Part shown: one piece after another, positions 26,505 through 36,049 of the stretch
How the letters are laid out: every line of letters begins with the position of its first letter
Position numbering within the stretch: the stretch's first letter is position 1
Origin: a virus
Length of the DNA: 64,000 bases
IMG/VR virus record: IMGVR_UViG_3300032331_001791
Span: 28,148 to 92,147 of that record
Reading direction: 5' to 3' (one strand)
Notes under the pieces: generated by a model
Told to the model about the DNA's origin: nothing
Seen by the model: only the letters and a program-made list of their open reading frames with translations
Databases searched by the model: none
Translations under genes and position numbers: made by a program

Positions 26505-27600
26505 AGAGAATAAGGACATTGCTAAGTCTGTTATTTCTAGCAAGTCCACAGAGGATCTTCGTGAGTCTAAGAAATTTATTGAGGGGTTGCTCAACCTCCG
26601 TAAGTCTGAGAAGCTAGAGAAGACCTACATTCAAGGAACTAAGTCCGCTATTGAATATAATGGTCTAGATAAAGTTTATGTTGATTTTCGCTTTGATGGA
26701 ACAGCTACAGGGCGTTTATCTTGTGCTGCCTATTCAGCTAAGGAAGATATGGGTGTTTCTTTCCATACTCTGCCCCGTGAAACAGAGAACAACATCCGCT
26801 CGATCTTTGTAGCTCCAAAGGACCAAGCCTTCATCACTGTAGACTACGCAGCGATGGAACTGCGTGTCCTTGCCCACATTGCCAAAGAGAAGGTCATGCA
26901 GAAGGCGTTCATTGATGGAGCAGACCTGCATACTTATACAGCCGAGCTTCTGTTTAATAAGAAGAAGATCTCGAAGGATGAGCGTCAGATTGCTAAGACA
27001 GTATCCTTCTTGATTGTTTACGGTGGTGGAGCGTACAATCTTTCAGAGACTATGAACATTCCTCTTAAGCGTGCCGAGAAGATTATCCAGAACTACCAAA
27101 GAGTTTATCCTGGAATCTTTTCATACATGGAGTTTGTTAATCAGTTTATTCTGCAAAACCAGTATGCATATACCATCTTTGGTAGACGCAGGAATCTGGT
27201 GGATGTTACTTCTAAAGAGCAGTCAGTAGTTAATCGAGCACTGCGACAAGGACTTAACTTCACTATTCAAAGCACTGCCTCCGATATTCTTCTTTGTGGA
27301 ATGCTTGGGTGTTGCAACGAGTTTCGTAAGAATTTATTGAAGGCAAGACCTGTAGCAACCGTTCACGATAGTTTGGAAGTAGTCTGCCCTTATGATGAAG
27401 TAGAGAAAACTTTAGAGATTATCTACGATCAAATGGTGAATGTTCCTATAATAAAGGATACATTTAATATTAACTTCTCTGTTCCATTTAAGATCGACGC
27501 AGAGGTAGGACACTCTTTTGGTGATGGTAAAGAAGTTAACTTTGAGAATGGCAAACCCACAAATATGACAGAAATTTTAGGATATTTAAATGAAGGTTGA
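26482..27600 (+). CDS. Polymerase domain of split family A DNA polymerase
   Basis: The polymerase palm/fingers in a third ORF, about 372 aa from GTG 26482, chosen because CAGGAG (26466-26471) lies 10 bases upstream; a TTG at 26473 is too close to it. Conserved elements are TATGRLSC, motif A VDYAAMELRVLA, motif B RQIAKTVSFLIVYGG, FGRRRNL and motif C VATVHDSLEVV, all key residues (Asp, Arg, Lys, Tyr, His-Asp) present. The frame returns to that of the first ORF, so the two breaks compensate each other. It overlaps ThyX by 11 bases. Confidence 0.85.
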   Translation: MSKWKNREENKDIAKSVISSKSTEDLRESKKFIEGLLNLRKSEKLEKTYIQGTKSAIEYNGLDKVYVDFRFDGTATGRLSCAAYSAKEDMGVSFHTLPRETENNIRSIFVAPKDQAFITVDYAAMELRVLAHIAKEKVMQKAFIDGADLHTYTAELLFNKKKISKDERQIAKTVSFLIVYGGGAYNLSETMNIPLKRAEKIIQNYQRVYPGIFSYMEFVNQFILQNQYAYTIFGRRRNLVDVTSKEQSVVNRALRQGLNFTIQSTASDILLCGMLGCCNEFRKNLLKARPVATVHDSLEVVCPYDEVEKTLEIIYDQMVNVPIIKDTFNINFSVPFKIDAEVGHSFGDGKEVNFENGKPTNMTEILGYLNEG

Positions 27601-28270
27601 ATGCCTAGATAAAGGGTATGTAGAATTAATTACATATACTCCAGGGGGAGATTTACTTGTAGTTAATGCAGCTAGATGTTCTTTTGATAAGGAGCATAAA
27701 ATATTTAATGAAGACAAAGATTCTAAACTTATCTCTTACCTTGCACGGCATGGGCATTTATTGCCATTTAGACACCCTCACGCTACCTTTCGTATACATT
27801 GCCCCATCTTTGTATTACGCCAGCTAGGGAAGCATCAGGTTGGTTTTAGTTGGAGCGAAGTTTCTAGACGCTATATAACTTCGGAGCCTGAGTTTTACAC
27901 TCCAAAGGATTGGAGAGAGAAGGCTCCTAATGTAAAGCAAGGAAGTCTTCAACAGGTTTCTGAATACAGCACTTTTGCTACTAGTGACCATAGTGATCTA
28001 ATTAAAATGTCGTTAGGAATGTATAACGATTTATTAAATCAAGGGATCTGTGCCGAGCAAGCCCGTATGATTCTTCCTCAATCCATGTATACGACCACTG
28101 TAACAACTGGGTCATTGCTAGGCTGGCATCATCTTTGGGAGCAGAGAACGGATTCTCATGCCCAGCTAGAGACTCAGGAGTACGCACAGGCAATTGGTCA
28201 TATGATGAGTAAGCTTTATCATTATAGTTGGAAAGCACTTTGTGATGAGAAAAACGCAGATAATCGGTGA
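27590..28270 (+). CDS. thyX: Flavin-dependent thymidylate synthase
   Basis: A 226-aa ThyX, which makes dTMP from dUMP using FAD and methylene-tetrahydrofolate. FRHPHATFRIHCPIFVLRQ and the signature region GKHQVGFSWSEVSRRY (about 83-98) are visible; the classic RHR is replaced by KHQ, a variant I recall from other phage ThyX proteins. LLGWHHLWEQRTDSHAQLE (about 173-191) is the C-terminal substrate-binding part. It overlaps the polymerase and gp47 genes and supplies thymidine for AT-rich DNA synthesis. Confidence 0.9.
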   Translation: MKVECLDKGYVELITYTPGGDLLVVNAARCSFDKEHKIFNEDKDSKLISYLARHGHLLPFRHPHATFRIHCPIFVLRQLGKHQVGFSWSEVSRRYITSEPEFYTPKDWREKAPNVKQGSLQQVSEYSTFATSDHSDLIKMSLGMYNDLLNQGICAEQARMILPQSMYTTTVTTGSLLGWHHLWEQRTDSHAQLETQEYAQAIGHMMSKLYHYSWKALCDEKNADNR

Positions 28271-29240
28271 TATACATCTTGATGATCGGTATTTAGGTTA
28301 TCTTGATTTCCAAATTCAAACTATTAAAAAATTAATTGATTCCGAAAACTGCGAAGATATAATATTCTTAGGTGATTTATTTGAGAAGCGGTCACCTAGC
28401 CCAAAAGTTCTTCTTGCTCTCCAGGAAATATTAGATTATGTTCCTAGAGACAAGAAGATTTATTTATTAAGAGGTAATCACTGCTCTCAAACCAAGGCTG
28501 ATGATGGTCTAACAGCCTTATCATTATTTGAATACAAAAGAAATGTAACCGTAATTAAACATACTAGATCAGTTAACGGATACACTTTTATTCCGCATTA
28601 TGAGAATGAACGAACAATTATTGACGATCTCTGCCGTGTGCCTGACACTGATGTTTTGTTTGGGCATTTTGGCTATAATGGTTGTCTTAATCCCGCTGGC
28701 GATCCTGATTTTAGCATTTCACCTGATATGTTTACCAGTAGATCTTTTCTTGGACACATACACCATTATAAAGAAAAAGATAACATAACGATTGTTGGAA
28801 CTCCTTACACTACTTCTTTTCAAGAAGCAAACAAAGATAGTTATTACGCAGTTCTAGATTCAAAAGGTAATTATAAAATGAAGCCAATTAATTTTGGCAT
28901 TCGTCATTTAATAATGAATCTAGAAGATCTGCCTAATCAAAAAGAGTTTATTGAGGATCCTAAGTATTTTACTTTATTGAGAGTAATGGTGGACACATTG
29001 GATAAGAACCAAGATAATATTAGAGAGATTATTGATCATGTCAAGCCCCAGTATTTAGATATTAAATATAAGCCAGTGGTAGACGAGAAGAAACCACAGA
29101 GCACCTTTAATACAACTGAGGTTATTACAAAGATTGATGAGAGTTTAATTTTAGATTATATTAATAATACAAATACAACTCTTGGTAAGCAGGAATTGCT
29201 AGACGGTCTGAGATTAATAAATGAAAATCAATCGAATTGA
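28245..29240 (+). CDS. Recombination endonuclease subunit, SbcD/Mre11 type (gp47-like)
   Basis: A 331-aa calcineurin-like phosphoesterase. Metal-binding motifs are IGDIHL (about 7-12), FLGDLFEKR (about 40-48), LRGNHC (about 74-79), FGHFGYN and GHIHHY (about 165-170). ATG 28245 is preferred to the in-frame GTG 3 bases upstream. It pairs with the gp46-like ATPase, whose ATG lies 20 bases inside this gene, to process DNA ends for recombination-dependent replication. Confidence 0.9.
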   Translation: MRKTQIIGDIHLDDRYLGYLDFQIQTIKKLIDSENCEDIIFLGDLFEKRSPSPKVLLALQEILDYVPRDKKIYLLRGNHCSQTKADDGLTALSLFEYKRNVTVIKHTRSVNGYTFIPHYENERTIIDDLCRVPDTDVLFGHFGYNGCLNPAGDPDFSISPDMFTSRSFLGHIHHYKEKDNITIVGTPYTTSFQEANKDSYYAVLDSKGNYKMKPINFGIRHLIMNLEDLPNQKEFIEDPKYFTLLRVMVDTLDKNQDNIREIIDHVKPQYLDIKYKPVVDEKKPQSTFNTTEVITKIDESLILDYINNTNTTLGKQELLDGLRLINENQSN

Positions 29241-30840
29241 AATTAAAAACTTTTATTCTATCAGAGAGATTAAGATTAATTTTGATACCCATAGTGGTAT
29301 CGTCCTGATAGAGGGCAAGAACAAGGATATAGGGGGCTCCAATGGCTCAGGAAAGAGTTCGATCCTTGAGGCTGTGGTTTGGGGCATCTTTGGTCGAACC
29401 ATCCGTAAATCGACGGAGGAAGCTCTTATAAATGTCTACGATAATAAAGACTGCCATGTTATTATTAACTTAAATAATAACATGAAAATAGTTCGTAGTA
29501 AGAGACCTAACTTCCTTAAGTTTTATGTTGGTGATGAAGATAAAACACAAGAGAGCAGCACCAAGACTCAGGAACTAATAGAGCAAACTCTTAATACAAA
29601 CTACAAGACATTCCTAGCGTCAACTATCTTTGGGCAGCATAACTCTGTAGATTTTATTGATGCTACTCCAGAGGATAAGAGATTAATAATTAAAAACTTC
29701 CTTAATCTAGATGATATCTTTTCAAAGAGAGATACCGTCAAGGATCTTAAGTCTAAATACAATAATGAATTAAAGACATTAGAAGCTCTAGTTTCTGATA
29801 CTAATGGAAGCTTAAATAAACTTTCTTCTAAACTTGTAGAGATAGATGAAGGGGAGAAGAAGTTCTTACAGGAAAATGATTTACTACAAGAGGATTTAGT
29901 AAATTATGATCTTGATAAAGTCTTATCCTTAGAATCTAAAAAGGATAAACTTAAATCATTAATCAAAGAACTAGAAACATCTATTAAACAATATAATAAG
30001 TTTAAAGATGAGTCTGAAAAAGAAATAGGAATAATAGAAAAGAAAAAGGTTTCTAGTTGTCCTACCTGTGGAAATGAAATAAAAGATCTTCCACAGAAAA
30101 GAATAAAGGAAATAAAAAATAAACTTAATGAAGAGACTATTAAGTTTGAAAACAATAAAAGTAAATTAGAAGATTCTCAAAAAGAATATGAATTAATAGT
30201 AATACCTTTTCCTTCGTCTAAATATAAATTAATTAACGAATGGAAAGAACTTAAATCTAAGAAGGATTACCTCCTAGAATCTAAACGAGAATTAGAATTA
30301 AAACTGGATGATCTTGCAAAAGAGAAAGCTAGTATACTGAGAAGTATAGAGATTATGAAGTTCTGGGAGAAGGCTTTCTCTGAGTCTGGTTTAATAAAAT
30401 ATATCATTAGAAATATCCTAAATTTCCTGAATGGAAAGATCAACTATTACCTATCATATCTGTCCAACGGGAAGTTCGTTATTCGGTTTGATGAAGAATT
30501 AAATGAAAAAATTTACACAAACGGAAAGCAACTTTCCTTCGTTTCTTTATCAGGTGGAGAAAAGCGTAAGATTAGTCTGGCAACCATGTTAGGTTTACAG
30601 AGTTTGCTCTCTAGCTCCAAGCGTGAGCAGACCAACATAATGTTTTTCGATGAAGTAGGAGAAAATCTAGATCAAGATGGTTTAGATGGTCTCTATATAT
30701 TACTATCTGAATTAAAGAAAGAGAAGACTTTATTCATAATAACACATAATAATTATCTTAAAACTTTGATTGATAATTGTAAGGTGTTAACAGTAACCAA
30801 GCATCACGGTGTATCTTATTTGTCGAGACGAAATCAATGA
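29221..30840 (+). CDS. Recombination endonuclease subunit, SbcC/Rad50 type (gp46-like)
   Basis: A 539-aa SMC-like ATPase. Walker A GSNGSGKSS is at residues 39-47, followed by the Q-loop region FLASTIFGQH; two coiled-coil arms (about 165-275 and 290-380) flank a CPTC zinc hook (280-283). The ABC signature SLSGGEKRK and Walker B MFFDEVGENLD are in the C-terminal 100 residues. It works with the gp47-like nuclease. ATGA overlap with RNR follows. Confidence 0.92.
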   Translation: MKINRIEIKNFYSIREIKINFDTHSGIVLIEGKNKDIGGSNGSGKSSILEAVVWGIFGRTIRKSTEEALINVYDNKDCHVIINLNNNMKIVRSKRPNFLKFYVGDEDKTQESSTKTQELIEQTLNTNYKTFLASTIFGQHNSVDFIDATPEDKRLIIKNFLNLDDIFSKRDTVKDLKSKYNNELKTLEALVSDTNGSLNKLSSKLVEIDEGEKKFLQENDLLQEDLVNYDLDKVLSLESKKDKLKSLIKELETSIKQYNKFKDESEKEIGIIEKKKVSSCPTCGNEIKDLPQKRIKEIKNKLNEETIKFENNKSKLEDSQKEYELIVIPFPSSKYKLINEWKELKSKKDYLLESKRELELKLDDLAKEKASILRSIEIMKFWEKAFSESGLIKYIIRNILNFLNGKINYYLSYLSNGKFVIRFDEELNEKIYTNGKQLSFVSLSGGEKRKISLATMLGLQSLLSSSKREQTNIMFFDEVGENLDQDGLDGLYILLSELKKEKTLFIITHNNYLKTLIDNCKVLTVTKHHGVSYLSRRNQ

Positions 30841-32747
30841 TTACTCAATTAAATAAAATCGGTCAGGAAATTTTTGAAACCCGCTACGCCTATCCCGGCG
30901 AAACTCGTTGGTCGGAAAGATCAAAGGCAATCGCAAAGGTTGTTGCATCTGCTGAAAAAGATGAAGATAAAGAACGAACTGAAAAAACTTTCTATGAGGC
31001 TATCTCTTCAGGAGATTTTATTCCTGGGGGTCGTATCATTTATGGTGCTGGTCGTAATCAAGGCCGTCAGAATTTACTGAACTGCTTTGTTATTATTCCA
31101 GAGGATAATGTTGATTCCATCGGCAAGACCGTTATGGATATGTACAAGATTTCTTGTGCAGGAGGTGGAGTAGGATTTAATGTTAGCAAGATTCGTCCCA
31201 AGGGTGATGATATTGGTAATGTTCTTAACTCTGCTCCAGGTGCTGTTTCTGTTTTGCAGATGATTAACGAAGTGGGAAACCATGTTCGTTCAGGCAAGAA
31301 TCGTAGAACAGCTTTGATGGGTATTCTTAATGTAACTCACCCAGACATTTTGGAATTCCTCCATGTCAAGCTAGATCAAAAGCAGCTTACTAACTTCAAT
31401 ATTTCTGTTGCTATTACGAATAGATTCCTTGAGGCTGTTGAAAATGATCAGCCCTGGCATTTCACATTTAATAACAAAGAATACTATTGCTTCAATGTTC
31501 GTAGAATTAATTCAGAACAAAATCGAGATGAAGTTGTAACAATAGTTGGACTACATGAACAAGATGTTCTAAACAGAGCTTCAAACTTCCATAAGGTTCA
31601 TTGGATGGATCAGTTTGAAGTTATTGGTAGAAAAGATTTTAAGGCTAGAGATCTTTGGAATAAGATCTGGATAAACGCTGTTGAGAGTGGAGATCCAGGA
31701 GTTTATAATATTGATCTTGCAAACTCTTACACTAATGTTTCCTACTTCGAGCGTCTTGATTCAACCAATCCCTGTGGAGAAATTAGTCTTCCTAGTTATG
31801 GTAACTGCTGCTTAGGAAACATTAATCTCAATAACATGGTTCTAGAAGATAACTCCGATGTAGATTGGAAGCGTCTTGCTCGAACTGTGCGTGCTGGTGT
31901 ACGCTTCCTTGATAATGTTTTGACGGTCAACTCATTTCCAACGGAAGAGTGCCGTCAGGTTGGAGAGCGTTCCCGCCGGATTGGACTAGGCGTTACAGGG
32001 CTGCACTATATGCTCATCAAGCTGGGCATCCGCTACGGCTCTGACAAGTGCCTAGAGTTCCTAGAGCGGCTGTTTGCGACGATTAGGGACGAGGCATATC
32101 TTCAGTCTGTCTATCTCGCAAGAGACAAGTCCCCATTCCCAGCGTTTAATTCTAGCCTTTATCTAAAGGAAGAATTTGCTAAGACTCTTCCTGCTAGAAT
32201 TAGAATGCTTATTAAGGAGCACGGTATTCGTAATGCGGTCATGTTAACCATTCCACCTTGCGGAACTATCTCCATGTTGCATGGAGTTTCAAGTGGCATT
32301 GAACCAATCTTTGCTGCGATGTACAATCGTCGTTGGAGACACGCTAATGTTTGGAAGGAGAGTGTTGTAATTGATCCCCTCTTCCAAGAGTATTATGATA
32401 AGGGTAAGAAGCTTGATGTATTCGTTGGAGCTTATGATGTAACTCCTGAGGAGCATATTAAGGTTCAAGCCACAATCCAAAAGTATATTGATTCATGCAT
32501 TAGCAAAACGATTAACTTGCCAGGAAATGCTAAGGCTGAATCTTTCAAGGACACAGCACTTCAATATGCAGGATACATGAAGGGATTCACAATTTATCGT
32601 GCTGGATCTAAGGGTATGGAACCTCTAGCTGCTATTCCACTAACACAAGAAAATATTGAAAAGTATATGAAGAAACAAGAACTACTCGAAGTAGGAGTTG
32701 CTGACGGCCAAGCCTGTTCAATGGCTGATGGAAGCTGTGGTGGTTGA
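30837..32747 (+). CDS. nrdJ: Ribonucleotide reductase, probably class II (B12-dependent)
   Basis: A 636-aa reductase large chain with no ATP cone. The first active-site Cys is in NLLNCF (about 79-84), the thiyl/Glu pair in STNPCGEISL and the partner Cys in NCCLGNINL; PPCGTISMLHG is the phosphate-binding loop. The C-terminal ACSMADGSC supplies redox cysteines. No NrdB-type small subunit is nearby and length fits adenosylcobalamin-dependent class II, hence the class call, which is an inference. It feeds dNTPs to replication together with ThyX. Confidence 0.85.
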   Translation: MITQLNKIGQEIFETRYAYPGETRWSERSKAIAKVVASAEKDEDKERTEKTFYEAISSGDFIPGGRIIYGAGRNQGRQNLLNCFVIIPEDNVDSIGKTVMDMYKISCAGGGVGFNVSKIRPKGDDIGNVLNSAPGAVSVLQMINEVGNHVRSGKNRRTALMGILNVTHPDILEFLHVKLDQKQLTNFNISVAITNRFLEAVENDQPWHFTFNNKEYYCFNVRRINSEQNRDEVVTIVGLHEQDVLNRASNFHKVHWMDQFEVIGRKDFKARDLWNKIWINAVESGDPGVYNIDLANSYTNVSYFERLDSTNPCGEISLPSYGNCCLGNINLNNMVLEDNSDVDWKRLARTVRAGVRFLDNVLTVNSFPTEECRQVGERSRRIGLGVTGLHYMLIKLGIRYGSDKCLEFLERLFATIRDEAYLQSVYLARDKSPFPAFNSSLYLKEEFAKTLPARIRMLIKEHGIRNAVMLTIPPCGTISMLHGVSSGIEPIFAAMYNRRWRHANVWKESVVIDPLFQEYYDKGKKLDVFVGAYDVTPEEHIKVQATIQKYIDSCISKTINLPGNAKAESFKDTALQYAGYMKGFTIYRAGSKGMEPLAAIPLTQENIEKYMKKQELLEVGVADGQACSMADGSCGG

Positions 32748-33223
32748 TGCCTACTTACGAATATCTTTGTGAAAAATGTGAAATAGTTTGGGAGAAGGAT
32801 GCTGATATAGGTAAAGCTCCTAAAACTATTAAGTGTAAAGAGTGTGAAAAAAGAGTAGGAAGATATTTGTCTGAAATTACATTCTCTTTCAAAGATGATG
32901 GTATGGGATGTTCTACTAACCCAGGAGCTAGAGATTTCTATACAATAAAATCAAGATATAAAAAGTTTAATGAAAAGGGGTATGATAAAACTGCTGCCCA
33001 TACTTTTTATCGAAGATCTATTCGAGAAACAAAGGGAAGAATTACAGATGAAAGTGCTAGATATAAATCTGTAAATATAGATTACCAAAAAATGGGACAA
33101 GACGGAGTATTGAAAAGTGTAGGAGAGAAAAAAGCCAGAGAAAGACAAGAAGGTGCTCGAAGATTCTCTGAAGCAGCCTATAAAAGAGCAGGACTAGATT
33201 ACACCAAAAAGCCTAAACAATAA
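32747..33223 (+). CDS. FmdB-like zinc ribbon protein
   Basis: A 158-aa protein starting MPTYEYLCEKC at ATG 32747 (TGATG overlap with RNR; the in-frame TTG upstream is rejected). Two CxxC knuckles (CEKC near 8-11, CKEC near 32-35) form an FmdB-type ribbon at the N-terminus. The remaining 110 residues are basic and charged, without recognised domain. Possibly a regulator or nucleic-acid-binding accessory; function unknown. Confidence 0.7.
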   Translation: MPTYEYLCEKCEIVWEKDADIGKAPKTIKCKECEKRVGRYLSEITFSFKDDGMGCSTNPGARDFYTIKSRYKKFNEKGYDKTAAHTFYRRSIRETKGRITDESARYKSVNIDYQKMGQDGVLKSVGEKKARERQEGARRFSEAAYKRAGLDYTKKPKQ

Positions 33224-33226
33224 ACT

Positions 33227-34537
33227 ATGACATATCAGTTTAACGAGAACATTCAAAGAGCAATTATTTATTTTATGAAGTCTGATAAAGACTTCTATTT
33301 ACAGATTGTAAATCTGGTTAAGCCAGAGTACTTTGAGTTTCCTAGCCATACTAAGATTTTCAATACAGTTGTATCTTATTATGATAAATACCATGAGCTT
33401 CCTTCTGATCTTTTTATTCTTGAAGATCTAAAGAAAACTATAAACGCTAGAGAAAACATTTCTGATTACCAAGATGAGCTTGATTATGTTAATAATCTAG
33501 ATACATCATGCATCAGTAATCCAGACTATGTTGTAGATTTGATTGAGTCTTTTGCTAAAAAAGAGGCTATGAAATCTGCAATTGCAGAAAGTATTACCTT
33601 AATAAAAGAAGATAAGGTTGAAGAAGTAGAATCTATAGTTCGTAAAGCTTTGATGGTTGCACGAACAGTGGATACTGGTCAAAATTATTTTGACGATTTC
33701 TCTGATCGTTGGACAAGAACTCTTTCAAAAGATAAAGACACAAAGAAGTTTAGAACAGTATTTCCTTCCATAGATAAGTCTTTGGACGGTGGTCTTGGAT
33801 CAAAGGAGTTGGCTATGGTTGTTGCTCCTCCTGGTGTTGGTAAATCTTTGTATCTAGTTAATCAAGGTGTTCAATCTTTGATTGATGGAAATAATGTTCT
33901 TTATATCTCGCTTGAGATGAGTGAAGATAAAATCGCTCAGAGATTCGATTCTATCATGTCGCTTGTTCCTCAACAGAAGTTGAAGGATCCTAAGCATCAA
34001 CTTACTGTAAAAGAAAGACTTAATATTTTCCAAAGTACATTTAAAGGACGCTTGATCATCAAGGAATATCCTACTTTGATGGCATCCGTTAATAATATTA
34101 GAAGTCTTTTAGTGCAACTTAAAAGCTATCAAGAGTTTGTTCCGCAGGTCATCATTATTGATTATCTTGAACTCCTACGATCAACTAGAGAGATTCAACA
34201 TGAGTATCAAGCTCAACAGCGCATTGCTGAAGAACTTCGTGGACTTTCAATGGAACAAAATGTTCTAGTTTGGACGGCTACACAAACTAATCGTCAAGGT
34301 AGAACTAAAGCTATTATCACAGATGTTGAACTCGGAGACTCCTATGGTAAGATTCGTCCCTGTGATTTCTCTATGTCTCTAAATCAAACAGAAGAAGAGT
34401 TTGATAATGGTATTATGCGAGTATATATTATGAAGTCTAGAAATGGAGTTCCTCGCTTTCAAGTTCCAGCAAAAGTGGATTACTCTGTTCTTCGTATGAC
34501 TGAATCTACAGATAGATTAGAGGCTAGTAATGATTGA
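33227..34537 (+). CDS. Replicative DNA helicase (DnaB/gp41-like)
   Basis: A 436-aa helicase. The N-terminal helical domain (1-110) precedes a RecA-like core: Walker A APPGVGKS (200-207), LYISLEMSEDKIAQR, Walker B IIIDYLELL, then WTATQTNR and a C-terminal MKSRNG motif, all as in DnaB-family hexamers. It unwinds the fork for the family A polymerase. No primase domain is fused and no primase is seen in the window. Confidence 0.92.
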   Translation: MTYQFNENIQRAIIYFMKSDKDFYLQIVNLVKPEYFEFPSHTKIFNTVVSYYDKYHELPSDLFILEDLKKTINARENISDYQDELDYVNNLDTSCISNPDYVVDLIESFAKKEAMKSAIAESITLIKEDKVEEVESIVRKALMVARTVDTGQNYFDDFSDRWTRTLSKDKDTKKFRTVFPSIDKSLDGGLGSKELAMVVAPPGVGKSLYLVNQGVQSLIDGNNVLYISLEMSEDKIAQRFDSIMSLVPQQKLKDPKHQLTVKERLNIFQSTFKGRLIIKEYPTLMASVNNIRSLLVQLKSYQEFVPQVIIIDYLELLRSTREIQHEYQAQQRIAEELRGLSMEQNVLVWTATQTNRQGRTKAIITDVELGDSYGKIRPCDFSMSLNQTEEEFDNGIMRVYIMKSRNGVPRFQVPAKVDYSVLRMTESTDRLEASND

Positions 34538-34853
34538 TATAGATGCAGAAATAAATCCATATAATGTTTTCTTAAGAGGGACTACCTTTTATAATAAATT
34601 TAGTACAAGGATAGGGGATGTTTGGGGATTTGATGATCCTAGAAATTATAAATTTATTATAGAAAAAGAAGGCGTAAACTATTATAAGATATCTGTCCCC
34701 TTTGGATTAGTAGAATCAAAACAATCTAACCCTAGTAAGTACTCTTATTTAGGAGAGCCCGGGGATGTTGTTGCAATAGATAGAAACTTTACCTTTGTAT
34801 ACATAAGTAAAGATAAGTTTAATTCTTATTTCCCTGGTATATTAAATCTATGA
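34530..34853 (+). CDS. Hypothetical protein between helicase and UvsY-like genes
   Basis: A 107-aa protein, not recognised. It overlaps the helicase end by 8 bases and the next gene by 4, so it belongs to the replication operon. The sequence looks beta-rich with many aromatics (GVNYYKISVPFGLVES, FVYISKDKF). Confidence 0.55.
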   Translation: MIDIDAEINPYNVFLRGTTFYNKFSTRIGDVWGFDDPRNYKFIIEKEGVNYYKISVPFGLVESKQSNPSKYSYLGEPGDVVAIDRNFTFVYISKDKFNSYFPGILNL

Positions 34854-35281
34854 AGAGTCTACAAGAATCTCTTAAACATTTTAACTGGGAAACTTATCAT
34901 ATTATTAGTGATGAGTTACTTAAATTTGACGATCATAGCATAGATTCCGAGCTTTCTAGACAAGCATCGGTATACTCGTACTATCATGCTCTTATGGCCT
35001 TTGCCAAGAAAGAGCTATCAGACGCTGAAAACAAGCACACTCAACTGATGTCTCAACTTCGTAAGGAGAAGCGTATTGAGGGAGGCGGTAAGCTTACTGC
35101 CAAGGATCTTGATGATGCTGTACTTTGCGATGAACAACTAAAAGAACACCAAGATCTAGTCAATGACCTTGAATTTCGTTATGAGTTATTGAAGGGCTTG
35201 GTTAGGGCACTAGAGCAGAAGAAAGATATGCTGCAACAAGTGTCCGCTAACAAACGAGAAGAAACTAAACTTTACAAGTAA
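34850..35281 (+). CDS. Recombination mediator UvsY-like protein
   Basis: A 143-aa helical protein. A long charged helix (about 45-80), an LTAKDLDDAV segment and a terminal YELLKGLVRALEQKKDMLQQ helix followed by a basic tail match the plan of UvsY-type mediators, which load the RecA-like recombinase on gp32-coated DNA; T4 UvsY has 137 aa. It lies immediately before the gp32-like gene. Function assignment rests on length, pattern and context. Confidence 0.5.
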   Translation: MKSLQESLKHFNWETYHIISDELLKFDDHSIDSELSRQASVYSYYHALMAFAKKELSDAENKHTQLMSQLRKEKRIEGGGKLTAKDLDDAVLCDEQLKEHQDLVNDLEFRYELLKGLVRALEQKKDMLQQVSANKREETKLYK

Positions 35282-35293
35282 CAGGAGTTAACT

Positions 35294-36046
35294 ATGGGTA
35301 AGATTGATCTCGAAGCACTGCGTAAGAAGCACGAAGAACTGAACAAGAAGAGTGGTGGTGGAGGAAATAATGACTTCATCAAGAATTTTTATCAGGTGAA
35401 GGAAGGTAGTAACAATGTTCGCATCCTTCCTTGGAAGTCTGAAGATAGACAATTTTATGCGGAGACCAAGATTCACCGCATTCCTATGGAGAATGGGCAA
35501 GTAAAGAATGTACATTGCCGTAAGGTGCATAATGAAAAATGCCCCCTGTGTGATCTGTACTATTCTCTTTGGAAGACTGGTAAGAAGGAGGACGAGGCTC
35601 TAGCACGCCAAATCAAGCCTCGTTCTCGTTATTATATGAACATCATGGATCGAGATACCGCTGAAGTTAAGATCCTTTCTATCGGTGAGATCCTCTTCAA
35701 GAAGATCGTAGCTGCTATGATTGATCCTGATTTTGGTGATATTACAGATCCTGATAAGGGTCACGATTTCAAGATCGTGAAGCAAATGGAAGGGCAGTGG
35801 CCTCGCTACGATCAGTCCCAACCTCGCCCTAAATCATCTCCTCTCGGCACTAAGGCCGAAATTGCAAAGGTTATGGATACTCTCCACGATATCCATGCCC
35901 TTGTGAAGACCGAAGAGTACGATGCTGTGAAGCAGATTGCGGAGACTCTCGCCGTTGGCGGTAAGTTGAAGCCTTCCGATACTTCGAGTGAAGAGGGTGG
36001 TGATGAAGAAGGTGGTGGAGATTATATTTCTAAACTACGGAGTTGA
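35294..36046 (+). CDS. Single-stranded DNA-binding protein (gp32-like)
   Basis: A 250-aa SSB. The basic N-terminal LAST-like region (MGKIDLEALRKKHEELNKK), an OB fold with IHRI...VHCRKVHNEKCPLC supplying the His/Cys zinc site (about 55-80), SRYYMNIMDRD, and an acidic Glu/Gly tail ending ISKLRS fit gp32. The tail recruits replication and recombination partners. RBS AGGAG; bias toward C-ending codons agrees with high expression. Confidence 0.92.
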   Translation: MGKIDLEALRKKHEELNKKSGGGGNNDFIKNFYQVKEGSNNVRILPWKSEDRQFYAETKIHRIPMENGQVKNVHCRKVHNEKCPLCDLYYSLWKTGKKEDEALARQIKPRSRYYMNIMDRDTAEVKILSIGEILFKKIVAAMIDPDFGDITDPDKGHDFKIVKQMEGQWPRYDQSQPRPKSSPLGTKAEIAKVMDTLHDIHALVKTEEYDAVKQIAETLAVGGKLKPSDTSSEEGGDEEGGGDYISKLRS

Positions 36047-36049
36047 TAA

